Source: Bacteroidales bacterium
Lineage (GTDB): Bacteria; Bacteroidota; Bacteroidia; Bacteroidales; UBA1402
DNA length: 64,000 nucleotides
NCBI GenBank assembly: GCA_017468435.1
Contig: JAFUIP010000015.1
Coordinates: 124,001-188,000, forward strand
Direction: 5' to 3'
The translations under genes were made by a program, and so were the position numbers. The notes beneath the pieces are model-generated. The model had not been told where the DNA came from. It was given only the letters and a program-made list of their open reading frames with translations, and searched no databases. Shown in pieces: positions 1 to 5,758 of this stretch. The stretch's first letter is position 1, and each line of letters begins with the position of its first letter.

Positions 1-567
1 AAAGAAATAGCCTTCTTTTTCGGTAGCTTCTTCGAATAATGGCGAATTTTCTGCCACTCCTATATTCAATTTTCCGTCAATAATGCCGGCATAACCCTTC
101 TTCGACAATCCCCAAGACAAAGGCCTGCCTTTCAACACAAAAGCCCCAACAATCTTGCCATTATCGGCTCGCACGTCGGCAGCTCGGGTGGCAAAAACAA
201 TGCTTTCGTCTTGCTCATCGGGAACACCCATATACAATTCGGGCATCGCATGATGAGGAATGTAAATATCCAAAGGAATATCGTTTATGCTGTCTTGCAG
301 ATGTTCCACATAAGCTTTCTCGACAAGCGTATCGGTGTAATGTCCCAATGGAGGCAAACTATCCTGTTTATCAGATTCATAAACAGGAGACGACACAGGT
401 TTATCAAATAAGAACAAAGCCGCCAAGACAAACACAAGCACTGCCAAAGCAAACACAGCTATCCACGTATATTTCCGTGACTTAGGCTTCTTGCTTTCCG
501 AAAGCAGCGTCTTCTGTCCGACTATTCTCAATTCGTCGTCGTGTATGTCGAAGTTATTTTTGCCCAT
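1..567 (-). CDS. Membrane-anchored protein, possible phosphodiester glycosidase family (3' end cut by window edge)
   Basis: Open from the ATG at 567 to the window edge, giving 189 residues without a stop. The start overlaps the last 14 bases of the LytTR gene, so the two are translationally coupled. The N-terminus has an acidic motif (FDIHDDELRIVG, residues 6-17), then a basic stretch and one membrane segment (about residues 33-54). The rest would be outside the cytoplasm. The visible outer part, with the segment GAFVLKGRPLSWGLSKKG, resembles the start of phosphodiester glycosidase (DUF2233, NAGPA-like) proteins of Bacteroidota. That is a recollection of family appearance and the diagnostic C-terminal part lies outside the window. 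The coding call is firm and the function tentative. Confidence 0.6.
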   Translation of the reverse strand, partial: MGKNNFDIHDDELRIVGQKTLLSESKKPKSRKYTWIAVFALAVLVFVLAALFLFDKPVSSPVYESDKQDSLPPLGHYTDTLVEKAYVEHLQDSINDIPLDIYIPHHAMPELYMGVPDEQDESIVFATRAADVRADNGKIVGAFVLKGRPLSWGLSKKGYAGIIDGKLNIGVAENSPLFEEATEKEGYFF

Positions 568-931
568 CGTCGTAATTTCTTAATGATTCCATATAGGCCT
601 TCAGCTTGATTAAGACTTCGCGCGAAGCAGAAAGTTCGTGATAACAAGTGGCGCAGTCCGACAGAATCAGTTGTTGTTTTGCAATATCTATTACATAAAT
701 ATATTCCGTGTTGATAATCAATCCCCTACCCAGCCTGAGAAACTGAGAACCATCATCGCCCAACTGGTTGCCAATCAGATCTTCCAACTGACCCAATTGA
801 AACGAAACCAAGCGACGGCGGTTGTCGAGCGTAACAACATTGGAATAATTACCTTCGGAAGAGATATACACAAGTCTCTCCTGCGGTATTCGCAAGAGTT
901 CTGTGCCCTTTGATATAACGATAGCGCTCAT
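554..931 (-). CDS. LytTR-family DNA-binding protein without receiver domain
   Basis: A 125-residue protein made almost entirely of a LytTR DNA-binding domain: RIPQERLVYISSEGNYSNV near the start and a FLRLGRGLIINTEYI segment in the middle, both typical of the LytTR fold. No response-regulator receiver domain is present, so its activity is not set by a standard phosphorelay in this polypeptide. The frame is open further upstream, but the ATG at 931 is chosen because a good promoter -7 box (TACTTTTG, 951-958 on this strand) lies about 20 bases before it. The stop overlaps the next gene, which encodes a membrane protein, suggesting a regulator and membrane partner pair. Its targets are unknown. 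Confidence 0.85.
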   Translation of the reverse strand: MSAIVISKGTELLRIPQERLVYISSEGNYSNVVTLDNRRRLVSFQLGQLEDLIGNQLGDDGSQFLRLGRGLIINTEYIYVIDIAKQQLILSDCATCYHELSASREVLIKLKAYMESLRNYDDGQK

Positions 932-950
932 CCGAGAAGTTGAATTTTCA

Positions 951-958
951 CAAAAGTA
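951..958 (-). promoter_or_regulatory. Promoter -7 box of the LytTR gene
   Basis: The sequence on the minus strand is TACTTTTG, an exact match to the Bacteroidota -7 consensus TAnnTTTG. It lies 20 bases upstream of the chosen start. No clear -33 TTTG was seen. Confidence 0.6.
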
Positions 959-1088
959 CAAATTAATTCCGTAGAAATTGACGCAGGCAGTTCTTAAGTA
1001 CGAAATGAAAATATAGTGTACGAACGAGCCACCGCCATGCGCTTTCGTATAGCAGAATTGCAACTCATACATTACAGACAAAAGACTC

Positions 1089-1118
1089 TTGTGATCAAAC
1101 AATTAAACACGATTTTTG
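1089..1118 (+). promoter_or_regulatory. Probable promoter of the WG-repeat/mtgA operon
   Basis: TTG at 1089-1091 is followed after 19 bases by GATTTTTG (1111-1118), a one-mismatch version of TAnnTTTG. It lies 37 bases before the ATG at 1156. The rest of the 932-1155 gap between the two divergent genes shows nothing else I can name. Confidence 0.4.
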
Positions 1119-1155
1119 CAGAAAATTCTTATCAAATCATTTAATCAAAAAAGTC

Positions 1156-2085
1156 ATGAACACGAAAACAAAACGCATCATCGGCATTTCTGCCTGGAGT
1201 CTGTTGGCTGCCATTCTCGTTGTTGGTATCATTTTCATTAGCACACACGAAAAGCCCATTGCTGAAAACGTGTCGGAAGAAGGATTCCTCCTCAACGACG
1301 ACCTGGTTGCCCTCAGAGAAAACGACGGAAGAATCACCATCAAGAATGAAAAAACCGGAACCATCACCGCCGAAAACATCAAACTAGATTGGGGAATTCC
1401 TTCGCCCAACGATTCGCTGGGTGTATTCAGCACCGACGGCAAAAGAGGCTATTACAATTCATACACAGGAGAGATTGTCGTTGAAGCTCAATACCGTCGC
1501 GCCTGGGTGTTTTCGGAAGGTTTGGCGGCTGTGCAGAAAAACGGGAACATTGGCTTTATCAACCGAAAAGGGGAAGTTGTGATTCCTTTTGTATATCCTT
1601 ATCATGGCAATCCGCTTCACGAGTTTATTTTCAAGAACGGACATTGTATCGTTGCCGATACCAACGGAAAATGCGGTGTCATCAACACACAAGGTGAATG
1701 GATTATCCAACCTAGATACGATCACATCGAAGCCTACGATGAATATATCATCGCCTCCAGCGCCGGCATTAGAAAGCAGCTGACTTACAACGAGGAAATA
1801 ATCAATGCCTTTGTGGTGGACCGCATCAGTGCCTTATCGTTCACCGAATCGGAGCGCTACGAAAACAAAGATGGAGAAATTGTATATATCGACAAAAAAG
1901 TTGCCACCGGACTGTTCTCTTATCGAGTGAGCGGACGCTGCGGCTTGATGGACGCCAATTGCAAACGACTCACCGACCCTTTGTATGAGAGCATCATTGC
2001 CGTAAACAAAAATATGTATCGTGCCACTTTGTTGGACAGTTATTCCGAAGTCATTCTCAACGCCAAAGGCGAAATTATGCAGTAA
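1156..2085 (+). CDS. WG-repeat membrane-anchored protein
   Basis: A 309-residue protein with an N-terminal membrane segment (about residues 8-29) acting as signal anchor, followed by several WG-type repeats: GYYNSYTGEIVVEAQYRRAW, GFINRKGEVVIPFVY, CGVINTQGEWIIQPRYD and CGLMDANCKRLTDPLYES. Each repeat has the family pattern G-x-[IM][ND]-x-x-G followed by [IV]-x-P-x-Y. WG repeats form a beta-propeller-like scaffold whose partners are usually unknown. The gene ends with TAA directly followed by the ATG of the transglycosylase, so the two are almost certainly co-translated. A role near peptidoglycan synthesis is an inference from that neighbour only. Confidence 0.85.
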   Translation: MNTKTKRIIGISAWSLLAAILVVGIIFISTHEKPIAENVSEEGFLLNDDLVALRENDGRITIKNEKTGTITAENIKLDWGIPSPNDSLGVFSTDGKRGYYNSYTGEIVVEAQYRRAWVFSEGLAAVQKNGNIGFINRKGEVVIPFVYPYHGNPLHEFIFKNGHCIVADTNGKCGVINTQGEWIIQPRYDHIEAYDEYIIASSAGIRKQLTYNEEIINAFVVDRISALSFTESERYENKDGEIVYIDKKVATGLFSYRVSGRCGLMDANCKRLTDPLYESIIAVNKNMYRATLLDSYSEVILNAKGEIMQ

Positions 2086-2766
2086 ATGAAATACTTACGC
2101 GACATAGCACTGATTTATCTTCCTTGCTTATTCCTGGTGGGAAGTTTCACCTGGGTAATGGCCTACAAATTCTTGCCCGTACACTGGACTCCCTTGATGC
2201 TGAAAAGACAGATAGAAAACGCTTCGCAGGATGATTATCGCCGGCTGCAAATCTGGGTGAGCAAGGAAGATATCAGTCCGCTGTTGATTGATGCCGTTTT
2301 ACTGGCTGAAGATCAACGTTTCTATCAACACAAAGGTTTTGATTATATTGAACTCAGAGGCATGACACATGCTTATCTGCAAGACGAAAGCAAAATTCGC
2401 GGTTGCAGCACCATTTCTCAGCAGGTAGCCAAAAATTGCTTCACCTTCGGTTGTCGTAGCTGGTGGCGCAAGGCCATCGAGAGTTATTACACCATCTTGA
2501 TAGAGCTACTATGGAGCAAAGACAGAATCTTGGAAATATATTTGAATATCGCCGAAACGGGGCCGGGCTTATTCGGGGTGGAAGCTGCTTGTCAAGAATA
2601 CTACCATCTAAGCTCGGCCGATATTTCCATTTCCGATGCCGCCGCTCTGGCCTGCGTCCTCCCCCAGCCGTTGGTACGAACGCCGCATAACATTTTCCAT
2701 TCTTTCGCTCACAAACATGCCCAACTTGCCAAAAGCATTGGAAAAAATCATTCCATGTTCAACTGA
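2086..2766 (+). CDS. mtgA: Monofunctional peptidoglycan transglycosylase
   Basis: A 226-residue GT51 enzyme that polymerises lipid II into glycan strands on the periplasmic face of the inner membrane. It has an N-terminal membrane anchor (about residues 7-27). Motif 1 is AEDQRFYQHKGFD with the catalytic Glu at residue 75. Motif 2 is RGCSTISQQVAKN (from Arg105) and motif 3 is KDRILEIYLNIAETG. There is no transpeptidase domain, which separates it from class A penicillin-binding proteins. Length fits MtgA. It starts on the base after the stop of the WG-repeat gene, so the WG protein may modulate it (inference). Confidence 0.92.
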   Translation: MKYLRDIALIYLPCLFLVGSFTWVMAYKFLPVHWTPLMLKRQIENASQDDYRRLQIWVSKEDISPLLIDAVLLAEDQRFYQHKGFDYIELRGMTHAYLQDESKIRGCSTISQQVAKNCFTFGCRSWWRKAIESYYTILIELLWSKDRILEIYLNIAETGPGLFGVEAACQEYYHLSSADISISDAAALACVLPQPLVRTPHNIFHSFAHKHAQLAKSIGKNHSMFN

Positions 2767-2802
2767 GCCACTTTAATAGCTTCCGACTGCTCCAATATTT
2801 TC

Positions 2803-2861
2803 AGTCCACTTTCGAGTGCAGTTTCCGGTGCACTTTCTGGTGCACTTTCTGGTGCACTTTG
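2803..2861. repeat. Degenerate 12-bp tandem repeat containing GTGCAC
   Basis: About five consecutive 12-base units of the form GGTGCACTTTCT. Two copies are exact (2827-2838, 2839-2850), with a partial copy at 2851-2861 and two diverged copies before 2827. It lies between the convergent ends of mtgA and the Rieske-like gene. The core GTGCAC is palindromic. No function is apparent. Confidence 0.75.
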
Positions 2862-2865
2862 TAAT

Positions 2866-3315
2866 TTATCTATGCACCGTGATGCTGCCGTCGGGAGAAA
2901 GGGTGCAGCGATAGCGACGGAGCGGTTCGTCGCAGATGCCGAGCGAGGGCGTTCCCATGCCGAAACCAAGGTTATAGACTTCGCCGCAATGCGGACAGGT
3001 GGCGTTCAGACTTTCGTCGGGCAGATCGATGCGTTTGGAAGCCTGGGCCTCATGCGGACAGGCCATATCGAAAGCATAATATTGATTGTCAAAGGCGTAA
3101 ACAAGAATAATACCACCAAAACCCACTGCATCAGACACAGTTTGCGGACGCGTGATGTGCCAATACGATCCGGGCGCTAAGCAATTGATATTGACCAAAT
3201 AACGTTCCACATACACCGGCATGTCGGGAATGGACGAGCGATAATTACCGCAAGCCGACAATAGGGCCGACAGCATGGCCGACAACATCAATACGAGGCA
3301 GATTTTGGTCTTCAT
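2866..3315 (-). CDS. Rieske-like lipoprotein with atypical second ligand box
   Basis: A 149-residue protein with a lipoprotein signal (lipobox LSAC, Cys22), so probably periplasmic or outer-membrane anchored. The body resembles Rieske [2Fe-2S] domains: box 1 is CPH (Cys86, His88) and box 2 is CPHC (Cys107 to Cys110). Canonical Rieske box 2 is C-x-x-H, whereas here the fourth position is Cys with His109 just before it. A cluster with different ligation, or a structural or zinc site, is therefore possible. The ATG at 3315 is used because it begins the signal peptide and has a -7 box 28 bases upstream, although the frame is open further. It is divergent from the M3 peptidase. Confidence 0.8.
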   Translation of the reverse strand: MKTKICLVLMLSAMLSALLSACGNYRSSIPDMPVYVERYLVNINCLAPGSYWHITRPQTVSDAVGFGGIILVYAFDNQYYAFDMACPHEAQASKRIDLPDESLNATCPHCGEVYNLGFGMGTPSLGICDEPLRRYRCTLSPDGSITVHR

Positions 3316-3343
3316 TTCAATGACGTAACGAGTTATTTTGTCG

Positions 3344-3351
3344 CAAAAGTA
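3344..3351 (-). promoter_or_regulatory. Promoter -7 box of the Rieske-like gene
   Basis: TACTTTTG on the minus strand, an exact TAnnTTTG match, 28 bases before the ATG at 3315. Confidence 0.6.
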
Positions 3352-3360
3352 AAAAGTTAA

Positions 3361-3391
3361 TTTGAATTCTCCGAAGCTTTCACTATTTTCG
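3361..3391 (+). promoter_or_regulatory. Promoter of the M3 peptidase gene
   Basis: TTTG at 3361-3364, then 19 bases, then TATTTTCG at 3384-3391 (one mismatch to TAnnTTTG). Spacing fits Bacteroidota -33/-7 promoters, and the ATG follows at 3436. Confidence 0.5.
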
Positions 3392-3435
3392 CACGTTTTT
3401 GTCAAAATGAAAAAATCACATAAATAATTACTTAT

Positions 3436-5523
3436 ATGAAAAAACTTTTGTCACTTTGTTTGCTCAGTATCATTATGATGTCTTGCAATCAATCTAAGAA
3501 TCCATTTTTCGAAGAATATGACACGCCTTATGGCGCCGTTCCCTTCGACAAGATTAAGGTAGAACATTTCATGCCCGCCTTCCAAGAAGGTATTAAGCAA
3601 CAAACAGCTGAAATTGAAGCCATTGTAAACAATCCGGAAGCACCGACTTTCGAAAATACGCTCGAAGCCATGGAAAACAGTGGCCAATTGCTCAGCAAGG
3701 TTTCGTACGTTTTTTCTTGCCTTACCGGCGCTGAAACCACCGACGAACTGACAGCGCTTTCTATGGAAGTATCTCCCCTGCTTTCGGCGCACAGCGACAA
3801 TATCTCGTTGAACGACAAGCTTTTCCAACGCGTCAAGGCCGTTTACGAACAGAAAGATCAGCTGAATCTGAACCAGGAACAGGCTCGATTGCTGGAGATT
3901 ACCTACAAAGATTTTATCCGTTCGGGCGCCGCTTTGAACGAAGCCGACAAGAATCGTCTGCGCGAAATCAACATGGAATTGTCGAAATTGGCTTTGCAAT
4001 TCTCTGATAATGTGTTGAAAGAGACCAATCAATATATGCTGGTGATTGACAAACAGGAAGATTTGGCCGGTCTGCCTCAGAGCGTGATCGATGCCGCTGC
4101 CATTACCGCCAAGAACAAGGGTCAAGAAGGGAAATGGGTGTTTACTTTGCACAATCCCAGCCGTTTACCTTTCTTGCAATATAGCGAACGTCGCGAATTG
4201 CGCGAAGCATTGCTGAAAGCTTACATCAACCGCGGCGACAACGACAACGAATTCGACAACAAGGCCATTATCAACAAAATGGTCAACTATCGCATTGAAC
4301 GTTCTAAACTTTTGGGTTACAACACTTTCGCTGATTATGCATTGGAAAACAAGATGGCTCAGACGCCTCAGGCTGTTTTCGATTTGATGGGCAAAATTTG
4401 GGAACGTGCTCTGCCTCAGGCCAAAAAGGAAGCCAAAGAATTGCAGGCATACATTAATAAAGAAGGTGGAAATTTCAAATTGGAAGCATGGGACTGGTGG
4501 TACTACACCGAAAAATTGCGCAAGGAAAAATTCGACCTCGACGAAGCTGAATTGAAGCCTTATTTCAAGATGGAAAACGTGCGCGAAGGTATTTTCATGG
4601 TGGCCAACCGCTTATATGGTCTTACCTTCAAACCTGTTGATAATGTGGCTGTTTATCATCCTGAAGTGGAAGTTTTCGAAGTGAACGATGCAGACGGTTC
4701 TTTCATCGGTCTTTTCTATACCGATTATTATCCCCGCGATGGCAAGAGAAGCGGCGCTTGGATGAGCAGCTTGCGTAAACAGCAGGTTCTCAATGGCAAA
4801 AACGTAAATCCTCATATTTATAATGTAGGTAACTTTACCCGCCCCGTGGGTGATATGCCGGCCTTGCTCAGTCTGGACGAAGTGGAAACCATGTTCCACG
4901 AATTCGGCCACGCTTTGCACGGATTGCTGAGCAAATGTACCTATAACAGCCTGAGTGGCACCAGCGTAAGTCGCGACTTCGTGGAATTGCCTTCTCAAAT
5001 CATGGAAAACTGGTGCATGCATCCCGAAGTGCTGAAATTGTATGCCAAGCATTACGAAACCGGCGAAATCATTCCCGACGAACTGATTGCCAAGATTCAG
5101 GCTTCCAACACTTTCAACCAAGGATTCACCACTGTCGAGCTGGTATCGGCCGCTTATCTGGACATGTACTGGCACATCCTCGACAAACAGCAGGATTTCG
5201 ACGTTCGCGCTTTCGAAAACGAGCAGTTGACCAACTTGGGCCTGATTCCGGAAATCATTGTACGTTACCGCAGTACCAACTTCATCCATATCTTCAAGAA
5301 CAACTACAGCGCCGGATATTATTCTTATCTCTGGTCTGAAGTGTTGGATGCTGATGGTTTCGGTTTGTTCGAAGAAAAAGGCATTTTCGATCAGGCATCG
5401 GCTACTGCCTTCAGAAAGAATGTTTTGGAAAGAGGCAACACCGACGAACCCATGAATCTTTATCGTGCGTTCCGCGGTGCCGACCCCAATCCCGAAGCAC
5501 TGCTCTTGCGTAGAGGTTTGTAA
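3436..5523 (+). CDS. M3-family peptidyl-dipeptidase (Dcp-like), lipoprotein
   Basis: A 695-residue M3 zinc metallopeptidase that cleaves short peptides. The zinc site is HEFGH at residues 488-492, with the third ligand Glu517 in FVELPSQ, the normal thimet-oligopeptidase arrangement. Length matches the Dcp/oligopeptidase A group. The N-terminus is a lipoprotein signal (Cys near residue 17, followed by NQSK), so the enzyme is probably envelope-anchored. It would then process peptides outside the cytoplasm, as for other Dcp-like lipoproteins of Bacteroidota. Dcp and oligopeptidase A cannot be separated by eye. It is transcribed alone from the promoter at 3361-3391. Confidence 0.92.
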   Translation: MKKLLSLCLLSIIMMSCNQSKNPFFEEYDTPYGAVPFDKIKVEHFMPAFQEGIKQQTAEIEAIVNNPEAPTFENTLEAMENSGQLLSKVSYVFSCLTGAETTDELTALSMEVSPLLSAHSDNISLNDKLFQRVKAVYEQKDQLNLNQEQARLLEITYKDFIRSGAALNEADKNRLREINMELSKLALQFSDNVLKETNQYMLVIDKQEDLAGLPQSVIDAAAITAKNKGQEGKWVFTLHNPSRLPFLQYSERRELREALLKAYINRGDNDNEFDNKAIINKMVNYRIERSKLLGYNTFADYALENKMAQTPQAVFDLMGKIWERALPQAKKEAKELQAYINKEGGNFKLEAWDWWYYTEKLRKEKFDLDEAELKPYFKMENVREGIFMVANRLYGLTFKPVDNVAVYHPEVEVFEVNDADGSFIGLFYTDYYPRDGKRSGAWMSSLRKQQVLNGKNVNPHIYNVGNFTRPVGDMPALLSLDEVETMFHEFGHALHGLLSKCTYNSLSGTSVSRDFVELPSQIMENWCMHPEVLKLYAKHYETGEIIPDELIAKIQASNTFNQGFTTVELVSAAYLDMYWHILDKQQDFDVRAFENEQLTNLGLIPEIIVRYRSTNFIHIFKNNYSAGYYSYLWSEVLDADGFGLFEEKGIFDQASATAFRKNVLERGNTDEPMNLYRAFRGADPNPEALLLRRGL

Positions 5524-5582
5524 GATGCCTTTGCAGCCGCATTTTTATGCTTGTTTTTAATGATTATTTTCAAAAAATAAAC

Positions 5583-5590
5583 TATCTTTG
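5583..5590 (+). promoter_or_regulatory. Promoter -7 box of secDF
   Basis: TATCTTTG, an exact TAnnTTTG match. It implies a leader of roughly 160 bases before the secDF ATG at 5759. No convincing -33 TTTG is visible at the usual spacing. Confidence 0.55.
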
Positions 5591-5614
5591 CGGCTCGCTT
5601 TTCTCTGAAGAGCA

Positions 5615-5662
5615 ATGAAATTAACTTATTATCAAGCACTTAGCTACAATCCTCTTATTTAA
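5615..5662 (+). other. Possible 15-codon upstream reading frame in the secDF leader
   Basis: ATG at 5615 opens a 15-residue frame (MKLTYYQALSYNPLI) that stops at TAA 5660-5662. A purine-rich GAAGAG lies just upstream. It is in the same frame as secDF, and no other in-frame stop occurs between it and the secDF start. It covers the left arm of the hairpin at 5633-5682, and its stop falls in the loop. It may be chance; expression is not shown. Confidence 0.3.
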
Positions 5663-5682
5663 AAAGGGTTGTTAGGTGCTTG
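5633..5682 (+). promoter_or_regulatory. Long hairpin in the secDF 5' leader
   Basis: Bases 5633-5642 pair with 5673-5682 and bases 5646-5653 pair with 5665-5672. That gives 18 base pairs (two G-U wobbles) with a 3-base bulge and an 11-base loop. It lies downstream of the -7 box, so it would be in the transcript. No T-run follows, so it is not a standard terminator. Confidence 0.6.
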
Positions 5683-5758
5683 GTATCGGTTGTTTTGGTA
5701 TTGTTTTTCGGGAAGCATTTGTGAAATTTTTAATGAAACAATAATAATTTTAAACACA

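Noticed and set aside
2748..2969. Short leftward frame containing SAPESAPES repeats
   Set aside because: The repeat is explained by the 12-bp tandem DNA repeat, and the frame overlaps the Rieske-like gene in a different phase with no start signal.
3316..3405. Longer start for the Rieske-like protein
   Set aside because: The extra residues precede the signal peptide and the promoter -7 box lies inside them, so they would not be translated.
5669..5758. Upstream extension of SecDF from a TTG
   Set aside because: The added 30 residues are not hydrophobic in the pattern of a signal anchor, and the ATG at 5759 begins the normal first SecD helix.
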